64,000 bases of DNA, taken from Stutzerimonas urumqiensis (GTDB taxonomy: Bacteria > Pseudomonadota > Gammaproteobacteria > Pseudomonadales > Pseudomonadaceae). Below are positions 1 through 11,369 of the stretch, in pieces. The notes under the pieces are model-generated. The model did no database searches and was not told the origin of the DNA. It saw nothing but the letters and a program-made list of their open reading frames with translations. Numbering within the stretch: the stretch's first letter is position 1; every line of letters starts with the position of its first letter. Position numbers and translations under genes: made by a program. The stretch is from positions 62,001 to 126,000 of the forward strand of contig NZ_RBZQ01000005.1 in NCBI RefSeq assembly GCF_003640395.1, written 5' to 3'.

Positions 1-856
1 CCGGCAATCCGTCATCGAACCGGAGCTGTTCGGGACGATAAGCCTCGTGATCGGCGAAGGGATGACGAATCGGGCGCCAGTCTAGCGCCTCCAGCGTACC
101 GAAGAAACGCTCCGGGTTTCCGATGCCAGCCACGGCATGCACCGGCTGGCCTGCGGGGAATCGCTCAAGCGAGCCATCGCTATCATCGGCAAGCGATACC
201 AACCCGGTGGGCGCCAGCGTGAGACCAAAGCCCTCTGCACTGTCCGTTGTCTGTCCATTGCACAGCATGGCATCGACCTGCTCCAAGCGCTGGAGCGGCT
301 CCCGAAGAGGCCCCGCCGGCAGGCAATGACGGTTGCCGAAGCCCCTCGCCGCATCGACAAGAACCAGCTCCAGGTCACGTGCCAGCCGGTAGTGTTGCAA
401 GCCATCGTCAGACAGGATGAGATCGACACCCTCCTGTTCGAGGCGCCGCACCGCCCTGGCCCGGTCCGGATCGATGACGACCGGTACCCGTGCGCGCTGG
501 GCGATCAGCAAGGGCTCGTCACCCACCTCGTTAGCCGATTGGTCCGGCCGGACCAGCCAGGGCAGAGAAGGCGGCTTGGCACCGTACCCCCGACTGACGA
601 CACCGACGCGCAGGCCGCGCTGTGAGCAATGATTGGCGAGCCAGAGGATGACCGGTGTTTTGCCTGTCCCTCCGACCGTCAGGTTGCCAACCACGATAAC
701 CGGTACCCTGGCGCGATAGCTCAGGGTGTGTCCGGCAAGGAAGGCTTGTCGCTTCCGCTCCACGACCACTCGATAAAGCTGCTCGAGCGGCAGAAGAAGC
801 GACGGGATGGGCCGCCCTTCATACCAGATGGCATTCAGCAGGCCACTGAGGCTCAT
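1..856 (-). CDS. lpxK: Tetraacyldisaccharide 4'-kinase LpxK (3' end cut by window edge)
   Basis: LpxK phosphorylates the 4' position of the tetraacyldisaccharide-1-phosphate lipid A precursor at the inner membrane, using ATP. The reverse strand reads [14 protein letters not shown] from an ATG at 856. It contains the P-loop [13 protein letters not shown] near residues 50-62, followed by family blocks such as RGYGAK and [11 protein letters not shown]. About 285 codons are present without a stop. The family is usually about 330 residues, so roughly the last 45 lie beyond the left edge. The start codon overlaps the exbD stop (ATGA), so it is translationally coupled to exbBD, a common arrangement in gammaproteobacteria. 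Confidence 0.95.
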   Translation of the reverse strand, partial: MSLSGLLNAIWYEGRPIPSLLLPLEQLYRVVVERKRQAFLAGHTLSYRARVPVIVVGNLTVGGTGKTPVILWLANHCSQRGLRVGVVSRGYGAKPPSLPWLVRPDQSANEVGDEPLLIAQRARVPVVIDPDRARAVRRLEQEGVDLILSDDGLQHYRLARDLELVLVDAARGFGNRHCLPAGPLREPLQRLEQVDAMLCNGQTTDSAEGFGLTLAPTGLVSLADDSDGSLERFPAGQPVHAVAGIGNPERFFGTLEALDWRPIRHPFADHEAYRPEQLRFDDGLP

Positions 857-1284
857 CAGGGAGTTTCCTGTGCCTCTACGGTCGTGATGCGCAAATGCGA
901 AAACCCGGCCTTGCCGGCGGCATCCATGGCCGTGACCACGGCTTGATGCGGCGTCTTCGCATCCGCGCTGATGATCACCGGCAGGCTCGCATCGCCGCCG
1001 GACTCCTTGCCGAGCGCGGCCATCAGGCTTGCCAGGTCGCTTCTCAGCAGGACCTTGCCGTTGAGCGAAAACGCACCGGTTGCGTCGATCAGGATTTCCA
1101 GCTGTCGCAGCTCGGTCGGTTGCGGCGGTGTCCCGCTGGCTGCCTCCGGGAGATCGACCTGCAGCTGAGTCTCGCGCGTGAACGTGGTCGTCACCACGAA
1201 GAACAACAGCAGGATGAACACCACGTCGATCAGCGGCGCAAGGCCGATCTCGACGTTCTCCCGCGGCTTGCGTCGAAACTTCAC
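856..1284 (-). CDS. exbD: ExbD/TolR-family biopolymer transport protein
   Basis: This is the small stator-type partner of an ExbB/TolQ channel, using proton motive force to energise an envelope process. The protein has 142 residues: a short basic cytoplasmic N-terminus ([10 protein letters not shown]), one membrane segment at about residues 14-36, and a periplasmic domain. Asp20 inside the membrane segment (LAPLIDVVF) matches the protonatable Asp of the family. It overlaps exbB by 4 bp and lpxK by the ATGA junction, giving an operon exbB-exbD-lpxK. This copy beside lpxK is distinct from the TonB-linked exbBD. Its role here is inferred to be envelope or lipid A related, and no tonB is adjacent. 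Confidence 0.93.
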   Translation of the reverse strand: MKFRRKPRENVEIGLAPLIDVVFILLLFFVVTTTFTRETQLQVDLPEAASGTPPQPTELRQLEILIDATGAFSLNGKVLLRSDLASLMAALGKESGGDASLPVIISADAKTPHQAVVTAMDAAGKAGFSHLRITTVEAQETP

Positions 1285-1913
1285 GCCTTGCCCTCACCCA
1301 GGTCAACGTCACGATCGCCTTGTACGACTTCCACGAGCTTGATCGCTTCCTGCTCCATACCCACGACCAGTTCATCCACGCGCCGTTGCAGATAACGATG
1401 GAAGAACAGCGCAGGAATGGCCACGAACAGACCCGCGGCAGTCGTGATGAGCGCCTTGGATATGCCGCCGGCCAGCTGCGGGGCGTTTGCCATGCCGGCC
1501 CCCATGAACGAGCTGAAAATCTCGATCATGCCGAGAACGGTGCCGAGGAGTCCGAGCAACGGCGCCATCGCCGCAATCGTGCCCAATGCATTGAGATAGC
1601 GCTCCAGGTCATGCACGACCCGCGCAGCGGCTTCCTCGATGCATTCCTTCATGATCTCCCGACCATGCTTGGAGTTGGCCAGTCCCGCGGCGAGGATTTC
1701 ACCCAGCGGAGAGTCGGCACGCAGCTCCTTGAGCTTCTGGTTGCTTAGTTTCTTGTCCTTGATCCACTTCCATACCTGGCCGAGCAGGTGAGGTGGCGTG
1801 ACCCTGCTCGGACGCAGCGTCCAGAGGCGTTCCGCGATGATGCCCGCCGCGGCGATGGAACAAAGAATGATCGGCAGCATGATCCAGCCGCCCGCTTTAA
1901 CCAGCTCCCACAC
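1281..1913 (-). CDS. exbB: MotA/TolQ/ExbB proton channel family protein
   Basis: Polytopic inner-membrane channel partner of the adjacent ExbD. Three hydrophobic segments are visible: [19 protein letters not shown] near the N-terminus, an [22 protein letters not shown] segment, and [18 protein letters not shown], which is the family's conserved pore helix. I chose the GTG at 1913 because homologues begin MWELVK and a GGGGGG tract lies about 8 nt upstream. This gives 210 residues. An in-frame ATG at 1952 (MLEWRRIF) is a real alternative and would add 13 residues. The longer reading to 2015 would overlap the end of comEC and is unlikely. It is the first gene of exbB-exbD-lpxK. Confidence 0.9.
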   Translation of the reverse strand: MWELVKAGGWIMLPIILCSIAAAGIIAERLWTLRPSRVTPPHLLGQVWKWIKDKKLSNQKLKELRADSPLGEILAAGLANSKHGREIMKECIEEAAARVVHDLERYLNALGTIAAMAPLLGLLGTVLGMIEIFSSFMGAGMANAPQLAGGISKALITTAAGLFVAIPALFFHRYLQRRVDELVVGMEQEAIKLVEVVQGDRDVDLGEGKA

Positions 1914-1983
1914 AAGCGCATCCCCCCGAAAAATTCGGCGCCACTCTAGCATAGGGCCCTCGCCTGGCTGACGGCCGCCGTTC

Positions 1984-4209
1984 TCATTTTTCCCGCCAGA
2001 AGCGCCGCTCGTCACGCAGGTGAGTCGCGGGCTGCCTCATGCCCAACCGGACATGAATGGCGCCATGCCTGGCAGTGTCGTGCAAGCCGATCGAATCCCG
2101 GTCCAGACGCCGGACCACCGCCTCGTCGGGATGCCCGAACGGGTTGTGCAGCCCGCGCGAAACGAGCGCCGAGTGCGGCTGGACAGCGTCGATGAACGAT
2201 GCAGAGCTGGACCCACCACTGCCGTGATGCGGCAGAACAAGCCACTCCGCCCGGACCGGCCAACCACTATCCAGCAGCCTCGCCTCAGTGCGCCTGTCGA
2301 TATCGCCGGTGAGCAGCATCCGCTCGTCTTGCGCCTCGATCATGAGAAGACACGAGGCGCCGTTACCCGACTCGGGCCTATCGCTCTGCCATGTCGCGAA
2401 CCGCACCCCATCCCATTCCCAGGTGGTCGCCTCGCATGGCTCGGCGCCCAGCGATGGCATCAGCTCGCCAGGCTCGCCGCTCATGACCCGCGAAACCGGC
2501 AAGGCACGTGCGACCGCCACCGCCCCACCGGCATGATCGTTATCGGCATGGCTGATCAGCAAGCGATCCAGATGCCGCACGCCCAGCGCGCCGAGCGAGG
2601 GGACGATCAGCCGTTCGCCGCTATCGAACTCGCCGTGTCTCGGACCCGCGTCGTACAGCAGAGCATGGTTCTGGGTTCGGACCAGCACCGACAGCCCCTG
2701 CCCGACATCGAATACCCACACGTCCGCCTGGCCACTCAACGGCTCGGATCGCCCGCCGAACAGCAAAGGCACCAGCACCAGCGGCAGGCCCGCAAGACGC
2801 ACCGGCACCCCACGCGGCACCAGAAGCAGCAACGCCCCCAGCCCCACGGCGAGCAGGGACGGGACTGGCAATGTCTGCGGATGCCAGACCGGCTGCCAGG
2901 CGGCGAGCATGCCGAGCCAGCGAAAAAGCCATTCGAGCGACAGCCCCGCCAGCGACAACAGAAACTCACCCACGACGGGCACCGGCAACAGCGTCGTGCC
3001 GAGCAACGAGAGCGGCACCGCAATCGCGCTGACGAAAGGCACGGCAATCAGATTCGCCAGCGGTCCGCTGATGCTGATCGGCAGCCCCATGGCGAGCATC
3101 AGCGGAAGAAGCCCCAGCGTCATTACCCACTGCACCCGGAACAGGGTCTGCCAGGCAGGCGAGCGCCCCAGACGGCCCGAGAAAGCGAAGATCAGCAATC
3201 CCACGGCACCGAAGGACAACCAGAAGCCCGGCTTCAGCGAGGCCAGCGGCTCCACCACCAGCACCGCGACCATTGCCATGATCAGCGGCACCCAGGCACC
3301 CAGATGCCGGAAGCACAGCCGCCATAGCAGGATCATCAGCACCATCAGACAGGCTCGTTGGACCGGAACGTCGAATCCCGCCAGAGCGCCATATCCAAAG
3401 GCGCCCAAAGCCGCGCAGCCGCAGGCGGCGGGCAGCCAGGGCACGGCGGAAGGCCATAGCCCCCATCTCGCCAGACCGCTCACGACCAGATAGAGCAAAC
3501 CGGCCAGCAACGCGACGTGCTGGCCCGAGATCACCAGCAAATGCACCGTCCCGGTGGCTTGAAGTACCGACCAGTCCGCCGACGAGAGGCCGCTGTCATC
3601 GCCCAGGACCAGCGCAGCGATCGCTCCGGATCGGCCATGCGCTTCCACCTCCAGCAGGCGATTGCGCAAGGCGTCGCGCCATGTTCCGACTCCGGCCGCC
3701 GCAGTCATCCGTTCGCCGGCCTTGATCGAACCGGTCGCACCTACATGTCGAGACAGCAGCCAGGCTTCGTAATCGAAGGATTGAGGATTGACCGAGCCGT
3801 GAGGCCGTTTCAGCCGCGCCGCCAGTCGCCAACGCTCGCCGGCATGCAACCTGGGGCCGCCGTACCAGGCCAGCCGAACACGCTCGGGCAGCCCCGCATG
3901 ACGCGACCGCAGGTCGGTGAGCTCGAACCGGCTCACTTCCGAGGACCATTCGGGAAGACCGACGACCTCGCCCTCGAGCCAGACTGTTCGACCATCGAGT
4001 TCGGGAGCCAACCGGTCGGCCAGGGCCCAGTGAGCGTTCAAGCAGGCCCAGCCAAGCCCAATGATCACCAGCGACAAGCGCTTCAGACCGAGCGGCAGGA
4101 TCAGCACACCGGCCGCCAGCAATACCCAGACCAGCCAAACGGGCGGCAGAACGGGAAGAAATCGAGGCAGAACGAGCCCCAGTGCGAGCGCCAACATCCC
4201 TGCGGGCAT
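1984..4209 (-). CDS. comEC: DNA internalization competence protein ComEC/Rec2
   Basis: Inner-membrane channel that passes single-stranded transforming DNA into the cytoplasm. The 741-residue protein has an N-terminal membrane/OB-like region (DUF4131), a central polytopic Competence domain (for example GTVHLLVISGQHVALLAGLLY, then many hydrophobic helices to about residue 480), and a C-terminal metallo-beta-lactamase domain. That domain carries ISHADNDHAGG at about residues 549-559 and a later LPHHGSGGSS motif. The length is typical of Pseudomonas ComEC. The start is supported by AGGAGCAAAGGA just before the ATG. It lies upstream of exbB on the same strand, and the stop is about 70 bp before the exbB start. 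The divergent neighbour is the DUF2062 gene. Confidence 0.95.
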   Translation of the reverse strand: MPAGMLALALGLVLPRFLPVLPPVWLVWVLLAAGVLILPLGLKRLSLVIIGLGWACLNAHWALADRLAPELDGRTVWLEGEVVGLPEWSSEVSRFELTDLRSRHAGLPERVRLAWYGGPRLHAGERWRLAARLKRPHGSVNPQSFDYEAWLLSRHVGATGSIKAGERMTAAAGVGTWRDALRNRLLEVEAHGRSGAIAALVLGDDSGLSSADWSVLQATGTVHLLVISGQHVALLAGLLYLVVSGLARWGLWPSAVPWLPAACGCAALGAFGYGALAGFDVPVQRACLMVLMILLWRLCFRHLGAWVPLIMAMVAVLVVEPLASLKPGFWLSFGAVGLLIFAFSGRLGRSPAWQTLFRVQWVMTLGLLPLMLAMGLPISISGPLANLIAVPFVSAIAVPLSLLGTTLLPVPVVGEFLLSLAGLSLEWLFRWLGMLAAWQPVWHPQTLPVPSLLAVGLGALLLLVPRGVPVRLAGLPLVLVPLLFGGRSEPLSGQADVWVFDVGQGLSVLVRTQNHALLYDAGPRHGEFDSGERLIVPSLGALGVRHLDRLLISHADNDHAGGAVAVARALPVSRVMSGEPGELMPSLGAEPCEATTWEWDGVRFATWQSDRPESGNGASCLLMIEAQDERMLLTGDIDRRTEARLLDSGWPVRAEWLVLPHHGSGGSSSASFIDAVQPHSALVSRGLHNPFGHPDEAVVRRLDRDSIGLHDTARHGAIHVRLGMRQPATHLRDERRFWREK

Positions 4210-4366
4210 TCCTTTGCTCCTGAGTCGAAGGGCCGACGAGAACCGTCGAAGGCGTCCTGCCTCAAGCCCGGCGTAGCGCAGTATGGGGGCTGTCAGTCAC
4301 AAACCACGCGCGTCGGCGCACAGAATCGGGGCATAATTTCGCCGCGCCCGCTGACAGAGAGTTTCC

Positions 4367-4909
4367 ATGCCGCGCCGCTTCATCAGACGTTACATGCCGC
4401 ACCCCGATCGCGTGAAAGAGAACCGATCGTTACGCTTCCTCGGCACGCTGATCCACGACCCCAACCTCTGGCATCTGAATCGACACTCGGTTGCGCGGGC
4501 CATGGCGATAGGGCTGTTCTGGGCCATGATCCCGATGCCCATGCAGATGCTGGCCGCCGCCAGCTGCGCCATACCCAGCCGCGCCAACCTGCCGATCGCC
4601 GTCGGCCTCGTCTGGCTGACCAACCCGCTGACCATGCCGCCGGTGTTCTACTGCAACTACCGGGTCGGAACCTGGCTGCTCGGAACACCGACCTTCGCGA
4701 TGCCGGAACACCTCACGCTCGACTGGGTGACTTCGCTGCTACAGACCCACTGGCAGCCGCTTTACCTGGGCTCGCTGGTCATGGCGATCCTGCTGGCCGG
4801 CATGGGCTACAGCCTGACGCAGCTCTACTGGCGCTGGTGGGTCGGTCGCAGCTGGCGTCGTCGCCAGGCGAACCGGCTGCAGGACAAGCAGAGGGCCGAT
4901 CACTCGTAA
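4367..4909 (+). CDS. DUF2062 domain-containing membrane protein
   Basis: A 180-residue protein of the DUF2062 family. The family hallmark is visible: NLWHLNRHSVARAMAIGLFWAMIPMPMQM at residues about 38-66, then a second hydrophobic block VGLVWLTNPLTMPPVFY and a third near residues 135-155 (GSLVMAILLAGMGY). It ends in a basic tail (RRRQANRLQDK). The family is widespread in proteobacteria and its biochemical role is not established. It is divergent from comEC and convergent with lolE, whose stop it overlaps by 10 bp. The same neighbour arrangement occurs in P. aeruginosa. Confidence 0.88.
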   Translation: MPRRFIRRYMPHPDRVKENRSLRFLGTLIHDPNLWHLNRHSVARAMAIGLFWAMIPMPMQMLAAASCAIPSRANLPIAVGLVWLTNPLTMPPVFYCNYRVGTWLLGTPTFAMPEHLTLDWVTSLLQTHWQPLYLGSLVMAILLAGMGYSLTQLYWRWWVGRSWRRRQANRLQDKQRADHS

Positions 4910-6144
4910 CGCAGCGCCTCGGCGGGAGAGGTCTGTGCGGCCCGCCATGCCGGGTAGAGCGTCGCCAGGAAGCTCATGGCCAGCGCGGCAATGGATACCA
5001 GCGCGACATCGGAGCCTCGCAACTCAGAGGGCAGCGTGCTGATGAAATACACGTCCGAGCTGAAGATCGCCTGGCCCGATAGGCGCTCCAGCCAGCCGAC
5101 CACCTCACTGACGTTCAACGCCATGAGGACGCCCAGCACACCGCCAAGCAGCGTTCCGGTAAACCCGATGATGCTGCCCTGCACGACGAACACTGCCATG
5201 ACCTGTACCGGCGTGGCGCCCAGCGTTCGCAGGATCGCGATGTCGGCGCGCTTGTCCGCCACCACCATGATCAGGGTGGCGATGATATTGAACGCCGCGA
5301 CGGCGATGATCAGCATGAGCAGCAGCCCGATCATGGTTTTTTCCATCTTCATGGCGCTGAACAGGCTGCCCTGGGTTTGCGTCCAGTCGTTCGCGGCGAA
5401 CGTCTCGCCAAGAGCGCCAGCCAGGTTCCGTGCGATGACCGGAGCCTGGTACAGGTCGTCGACCTTCAGCCGGATTCCTTCCACCGCCTGCTCGTCCCAA
5501 CGCAGAATGCGTGCGGCATCGGCGCGATGGATCATCGCGAGGCTGCCATCCAGCTCGGCACCGACCTTGAACACGCCGACGACCGTGAGCCGCTGCAGCC
5601 GCGGCGTCACCCCGCCGGCCGCCGAGCTGGCTTCCGGCACGATCAGCGTCAGCTTGTCGCCGACGCTCAGGCCGAACCGGCGAGCCGTCATCAGGCCCAC
5701 GATGACGCCGAAGCGACCGGGCTCTAGATCTTCCAGCTCGCCCGCGACCAGGCGAGAACCGATGATCGACACCGCCGGCTCGTAGGCCGGATCGATCCCG
5801 TGAACCTGAATCGGCTGCATGGCGCCCTTGTAGGACAGCATGCCTTCCAGCTCGGTCAAGGGCGCCGCCGCGACCACACCCGGCGCCTGCTCCGCGCGCT
5901 TCATCTGCGACAGCCACTGCGTCGAAGGCTCCGGGGCGAACACCATCGCATGCGGCACCAGGCCGAGGATGCGAGCGCTCATCTCGCGTTGGAAGCCGTT
6001 CATGACCGACAGCACCACGATCATCGACAGCACACCGAGCGCCAGGCCGATCATCGAGCTCAGAGAAATGAAGGAAATGTAGTGATTGCGCCGTTTGGCC
6101 CGCGTGTAGCGGCTGCCGATATACAAGCTCAGCGGTCTGAACAT
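4900..6144 (-). CDS. lolE: Lipoprotein-releasing ABC transporter permease LolE
   Basis: Permease subunit of LolCDE, which extracts mature outer-membrane lipoproteins from the inner membrane and hands them to LolA. The 414 residues show MacB/FtsX-type topology: a first helix at about 27-50 after the family start [20 protein letters not shown], a large periplasmic domain (about 50-265), then three helices including [25 protein letters not shown]. It ends in the conserved [19 protein letters not shown]. It is closely similar to the other permease in this operon. The stop is next to lolD (the ATG overlaps the lolD stop by one base). It is the last gene of lolC-lolD-lolE. Confidence 0.95.
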   Translation of the reverse strand: MFRPLSLYIGSRYTRAKRRNHYISFISLSSMIGLALGVLSMIVVLSVMNGFQREMSARILGLVPHAMVFAPEPSTQWLSQMKRAEQAPGVVAAAPLTELEGMLSYKGAMQPIQVHGIDPAYEPAVSIIGSRLVAGELEDLEPGRFGVIVGLMTARRFGLSVGDKLTLIVPEASSAAGGVTPRLQRLTVVGVFKVGAELDGSLAMIHRADAARILRWDEQAVEGIRLKVDDLYQAPVIARNLAGALGETFAANDWTQTQGSLFSAMKMEKTMIGLLLMLIIAVAAFNIIATLIMVVADKRADIAILRTLGATPVQVMAVFVVQGSIIGFTGTLLGGVLGVLMALNVSEVVGWLERLSGQAIFSSDVYFISTLPSELRGSDVALVSIAALAMSFLATLYPAWRAAQTSPAEALRYE

Positions 6145-6845
6145 CAGGCATTCACCAACCGGCCGTCCTCGAGACGAAGCGTGCGGTCCATTTGCGCCGC
6201 CAGCGCCGGATCGTGCGTGACCACGAGGAATGCGGTTCTCGACGACTGGCTCAATTCCAGCATCAGGGCCTGGATCGCCTGCGCCGTATGGTGATCCAGG
6301 TTACCGGTCGGTTCATCCAGCAGGACCAGGGCCGGCCGATTGGCCAGCGCACGCGCGATAGCGACACGCTGGCGCTCGCCGCCCGACAGCTCGGCCGGCT
6401 TGTGATCCAGGCGGTGCGCCAGGCCCACCCGCTCGAGCAGCTCATGCGCGCGCGCCCGTGCCTCGGCGATAGCTACCTTGCCGATCAGCAGAGGCATGCA
6501 CACGTTCTCGAGCGCGGTGAATTCCGGCAACAGGTGGTGAAACTGGTAGACGAAGCCGAGCGCCCGGTTGCGCAGCAAACCGCGCGCCTTTTCATCCAGC
6601 GCAGACAACTCCTCGCCGGCCAGCCAAACGCTGCCCTCGCTGGGTGTGTCCAGGCCACCGAGCAAATTCAGCAACGTACTCTTGCCCGACCCCGAACTAC
6701 CGACCACGGCGATGCGTTGACCGGCGAACAGCTCCAGCTCCAGCCCTGCCAACACGTCGACCGACGCGGGGCCCTCTTCGTAGCGCTTGCCCAGGTTTCG
6801 GCATCGCAGTACCGGCTGCTCGCCGGTGGGGTTCACTTCATTCAT
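6144..6845 (-). CDS. lolD: Lipoprotein-releasing ABC transporter ATPase LolD
   Basis: ATPase subunit of LolCDE, cytoplasmic face of the inner membrane. Starting at [10 protein letters not shown] gives 233 residues. Walker A is GSSGSGKST (49-57), the Q-loop region is [18 protein letters not shown] (98-115, the LolD-type sequence), the signature is LSGGERQR (153-160) and Walker B is [12 protein letters not shown] (173-184). The longer in-frame extension upstream would run deep into lolC and was rejected. The chosen start overlaps the lolC stop by 8 bp, consistent with translational coupling in lolCDE. Confidence 0.96.
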   Translation of the reverse strand: MNEVNPTGEQPVLRCRNLGKRYEEGPASVDVLAGLELELFAGQRIAVVGSSGSGKSTLLNLLGGLDTPSEGSVWLAGEELSALDEKARGLLRNRALGFVYQFHHLLPEFTALENVCMPLLIGKVAIAEARARAHELLERVGLAHRLDHKPAELSGGERQRVAIARALANRPALVLLDEPTGNLDHHTAQAIQALMLELSQSSRTAFLVVTHDPALAAQMDRTLRLEDGRLVNA

Positions 6846-8085
6846 AACGTAGCGCCTCCGCAGGCTGCGTTCGTGCCGCACGCCAGGCCGGGTAAAGGGT
6901 CGCGAGAAAACTGAGCAACAAGGCGGCGCCGCAGACCAGGACGACATCCTCGGTCATCAGGCGAGACGGCAGGTAATCGATGAAATAGACATCAGCGCTC
7001 AGGAACTTGTGGCCAAGCAACCGCTCCAGGGCCGCGATCCAGGCGCTGACATTGAGCGCCGACAGCATGCCCAGCACGGCGCCGATCGCCGTTCCGACGA
7101 CGCCGATCACGGTGCCCTGCACCATGAACACCGCCATGATCTGCCCCGGCGTCGCGCCGAGTGTGCGCAGGATGGCGATATCGCCACGCTTGTCGGTCAC
7201 GACCATGACCAAGGTCGAGATGATATTGAACGCCGCCACCGCAACGATGAGCAGCAGAAGCAGGCCGATGATGGCCTTCTCCATGCGGATGGCCTGATAC
7301 AGGTTGCCGTGCGTGCGGGTCCAATCGCGCGAGTAGAAGTTGTCGCCCAGCTGGCTCGCCAGCTCCCAGGCGATGCGCGGCGCCTGGAAAAGGTCGTCGA
7401 ACTTGAGGCGCAAGCCCTGCACTTCGTTCGGCTCCCAACGCTGCAAGCGAGCGAGGTCGGCGCGATGGGCAAGCGCCACGTAGCCGTCGATCTCACCGGC
7501 GCCCACATGAAAGATGCCGCTTACGGTGAAGCGCTTCATGCGTGGAAACATGCCGGCCGGCGTCACCGTCACCTCCGGCGCGACGAAGGTGAGCTTGTCG
7601 CCGATGGCTACGCCGAGCTCGCGGGCAGCCTTGTCGCCAATGATGATGTTGAAGGCGCCCGCGCTCAGGCTGTCGAACGATCCTTCGCGAATGAAGCCCT
7701 CGATGATCGATACCTGACGCTCGGCGGCCGGTTCGATGCCATTGATGAGAATCTTCTGGACGCTCCCCTCGTTCGTTAGCAAGCCCTGGAGTTGAACGAA
7801 GGGCGCCACCGCCTCCACTGCCGGATGCGCCTGCAGGCGTGTGGCAAGGTCGCCCCAGTTGGCAATCGGGACAGGGCTCTCGATCGTTGCGTGCGGCACC
7901 ATCCCAAGCACGCGAGTGCGCATCTCATGATCGAAACCGTTCATGACGGACAGCACGACGATCATCACCAGCACGCCAAGTGCCAGCCCCATCATCGAGG
8001 TGAAGGAAATGAACGAAACGAAGAGACTGCGGCGTCTGGCGCGGGTATAGCGGGCCCCGATATAGACGGGAAGCGGTCTGAACAT
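6838..8085 (-). CDS. lolC: Lipoprotein-releasing ABC transporter permease LolC
   Basis: First permease of LolCDE. With the ATG at 8085 ([20 protein letters not shown]) the protein has 415 residues. It has one N-terminal helix (about 27-50), a periplasmic domain to about 265, then three helices ([25 protein letters not shown] and others). The end, [20 protein letters not shown], is nearly the same as the LolE end. The in-frame extension to 8127 begins with TTG and lacks family similarity. The start lacks a clear Shine-Dalgarno sequence (the upstream bases are pyrimidine-rich). Both LolC and LolE carry the paired ancient duplication seen in the family. The divergent neighbour is the PilZ gene. 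Confidence 0.95.
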   Translation of the reverse strand: MFRPLPVYIGARYTRARRRSLFVSFISFTSMMGLALGVLVMIVVLSVMNGFDHEMRTRVLGMVPHATIESPVPIANWGDLATRLQAHPAVEAVAPFVQLQGLLTNEGSVQKILINGIEPAAERQVSIIEGFIREGSFDSLSAGAFNIIIGDKAARELGVAIGDKLTFVAPEVTVTPAGMFPRMKRFTVSGIFHVGAGEIDGYVALAHRADLARLQRWEPNEVQGLRLKFDDLFQAPRIAWELASQLGDNFYSRDWTRTHGNLYQAIRMEKAIIGLLLLLIVAVAAFNIISTLVMVVTDKRGDIAILRTLGATPGQIMAVFMVQGTVIGVVGTAIGAVLGMLSALNVSAWIAALERLLGHKFLSADVYFIDYLPSRLMTEDVVLVCGAALLLSFLATLYPAWRAARTQPAEALRYE

Positions 8086-8183
8086 AGAGGAAGAAATTCG
8101 CTGGCGGGCTGAACGAAGAAGCTGCAATCACCGCCGACTGGAGGCTGTTACACTCGCGCCGTCAGGACTGCCACGGTATTGCC

Positions 8184-8747
8184 ATGTCTAATCTGGACAT
8201 CGATGAACGCCGCGAATACTACCGTATCGAAGACCGCGTCGCACTGGAAATGACCTCGGCCGTGGCGCCGCCCAATGCGCTGCTGGACGGGCCCGGCTTC
8301 ACCTTGCTCGGCGAATTGCACGCGCTCGAGTCCGAAGCCCAGCACCTGCTGCGCGCACTCGGCGAGCGCAACCGAACCCTGGCGACTTATCTGAAAGTCC
8401 AGAACCGGCGCCTCGACATCTTGAGCCAGGCACTTGCTCGCCATCTGTTGAGCGGCATCGGTGAACAGCGCGATGTGATTCTTTCCGAAGGGGGCATACG
8501 GCTGACGAACGCGGTCCCCCTTCCCATCGGCGAGGACATGACGCTGAGCATCGTGCTCGGCGGAACGACCGGCCTGCAATTGGCAGCGAAAGTCGTGCAT
8601 TGCCAGGCAGAGGGCGATGGCCATGAGATTGGGTTCGAGTTCACTGCGCTGACCGAAGCGCAACGGCAACTGCTTGCGCGCCACATTTTCCAGAAGCAGG
8701 CACTGATGCGCCGCTTGGCGCGCGAGCCATCGGAGGAGCGCACATGA
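8184..8747 (+). CDS. PilZ domain-containing protein
   Basis: A 187-residue cytoplasmic protein. The N-terminal RIEDR (residues 14-18) matches the PilZ RxxxR signature. The later block VILSEGGIRL resembles the second PilZ motif (D/N-h-S-x-x-G) but the leading D/N position is Ile. Binding of cyclic di-GMP is therefore plausible but not assured. The central region (about 35-95) is helical and leucine-rich. The equivalent P. aeruginosa gene sits in the same place, divergent from lolC. It overlaps the following small exported protein gene by 4 bp (ATGA), suggesting a short operon with that gene and the phosphodiesterase. Confidence 0.82.
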   Translation: MSNLDIDERREYYRIEDRVALEMTSAVAPPNALLDGPGFTLLGELHALESEAQHLLRALGERNRTLATYLKVQNRRLDILSQALARHLLSGIGEQRDVILSEGGIRLTNAVPLPIGEDMTLSIVLGGTTGLQLAAKVVHCQAEGDGHEIGFEFTALTEAQRQLLARHIFQKQALMRRLAREPSEERT

Positions 8748-9028
8748 AGGGAGTCGTGCTTTGCATCATGCTGTCGCTCACCGCGCCATGGGCACTGGCC
8801 GAACTGCGCATCACCCCGGTTGGACAGCAGGGCAACCCGGCCATCGATCCGCCCACGCGAGGCGATTCGCGTCTGGCAGTCCTGGAGCGTTTCGGCCTGC
8901 CGGACCAGGAGCATCCCGCCGTTGGAACGCCTCCCATCACCCGCTGGGATTACCGAACCTTCTCGGTTTACTTCGAAAACGATCATGTCGTGTCGGCGGT
9001 GCGCCATCACGATACGCCCGCACGGTGA
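8744..9028 (+). CDS. Small exported protein of unknown function
   Basis: A 94-residue protein with a clear Sec signal peptide (MKGVVLCIMLSLTAPWALA, cleavage probably after ALA). The mature part of about 75 residues includes the conserved-looking blocks RLAVLERFGLPDQE and ITRWDYRTFSVYFENDHVV. This pattern (a 'recipe' line containing WDY and an FENDHVV strand) resembles small periplasmic proteins of pseudomonads annotated only as hypothetical. I do not recognise a function. It overlaps the PilZ stop by 4 bp and its own stop lies 5 bp before the phosphodiesterase ATG. Confidence 0.8.
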   Translation: MKGVVLCIMLSLTAPWALAELRITPVGQQGNPAIDPPTRGDSRLAVLERFGLPDQEHPAVGTPPITRWDYRTFSVYFENDHVVSAVRHHDTPAR

Positions 9029-9033
9029 CTGCA

Positions 9034-9771
9034 ATGATCGCCCTCTATGGCCATCGTGGCGCCCGGGGTGAGGCGCCCGAAAATACTCTCGCCAGCTTCA
9101 GACAGTGCCTTGCGCAGGGTGTCGATCGCTGCGAGCTGGACCTGCATCTGTCACGCGACGGCGAACTGGTCGTCATCCACGACCCCACGCTCAGGCGCAC
9201 GACGGGCCGGACCGGGCGGGTCAGCGATTTCGATGTCGTCGAGCTGACTCAGCTGGATGCGCGGCGCGGCGGCCCCGGCTGGCCTGAGCCCTGCCCGATT
9301 CCGACGCTTGCCAGCCTCTTCGAGCAGTGCGTATTCAGTCATTGGCAGCTTGAGGTAAAAAGCGCCTCGGTGAAGCGCGCCCGGGCGTTGGTCGTCACAC
9401 TCGACGCACTGGTTCGTCGGTACGCGCTGATGGATCAGGTGACGCTGACCTCGTCTTCTCGGGCGGTATTGCAAGCGGCACGCGAACTGGCGCCCCAGCT
9501 GTCGCTCGGTCTTGTCGCTGAAGGCAGCCGTATCGATCCGATTCAGACTGCCAAAGGCTATGGATGCTCGCTTCTGGCAATCGAATGGACGCTGTGCACG
9601 CCATCGCTTGTTCAAGACGCACAGCAGCAGGGGCTGCACGTCTCGAGCTGGACCGTCAACGATCCGGAGACCATGCAGCGCCTTGCAGACATGGGTGTGG
9701 ATAGCCTGATCACCGACTACCCCGGACTGGCGAAGGCCGTCCTCGAGCGGACGGCGACAACGCCGGCATGA
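9034..9771 (+). CDS. Glycerophosphodiester phosphodiesterase
   Basis: Hydrolyses glycerophosphodiesters to glycerol-3-phosphate plus an alcohol. The 245-residue protein has the GDPD TIM-barrel signatures GHRGARGEAPENTLASF (residues about 6-22), CELDLHLSRDGELVVIHD (catalytic E, D and H residues) and the end motif ITDYPGLA. No signal peptide is present, so this is the cytoplasmic (UgpQ-like) type. The ATG at 9034 follows the neighbour's stop by 5 bp. A GTG at 9025 that overlaps that stop is possible and would add three residues. The longer reading from 8761 is out of frame with the real upstream gene and is artefactual. Confidence 0.92.
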   Translation: MIALYGHRGARGEAPENTLASFRQCLAQGVDRCELDLHLSRDGELVVIHDPTLRRTTGRTGRVSDFDVVELTQLDARRGGPGWPEPCPIPTLASLFEQCVFSHWQLEVKSASVKRARALVVTLDALVRRYALMDQVTLTSSSRAVLQAARELAPQLSLGLVAEGSRIDPIQTAKGYGCSLLAIEWTLCTPSLVQDAQQQGLHVSSWTVNDPETMQRLADMGVDSLITDYPGLAKAVLERTATTPA

Positions 9772-9861
9772 GGGGCTAGAAGCTTTCCCGGTTCGGCCAA
9801 CGCCACCCACCGGCGCCGGTCAGATCACCCCCGCCCGGCTCGGGTCGCCGGGCAGAGCCGC

Positions 9862-11256
<1,395 letters not shown>

Positions 11257-11369
11257 CATTCGCTCCAGAGCGAGCGCCATCTCGTGAAGGGCGCTACGCG
11301 TTCAACAAATCCATTGGTGCGCCTGGCAGGCCAGCATCGACCGATGCGAACCGGTACGGCAAATATCAG

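Noticed and set aside
2020..3327. Open frame of 435 codons on the + strand, and the next at 3517-5082
   Set aside because: Antisense to comEC, rich in His, Gln and Arg. The second frame also crosses the real DUF2062 gene in another frame.
9833..9853. GCCCGGC/GCCGGGC hairpin between the phosphodiesterase and sth genes
   Set aside because: Stem of 7 bp but no T tract on either strand, so not supported as a terminator.
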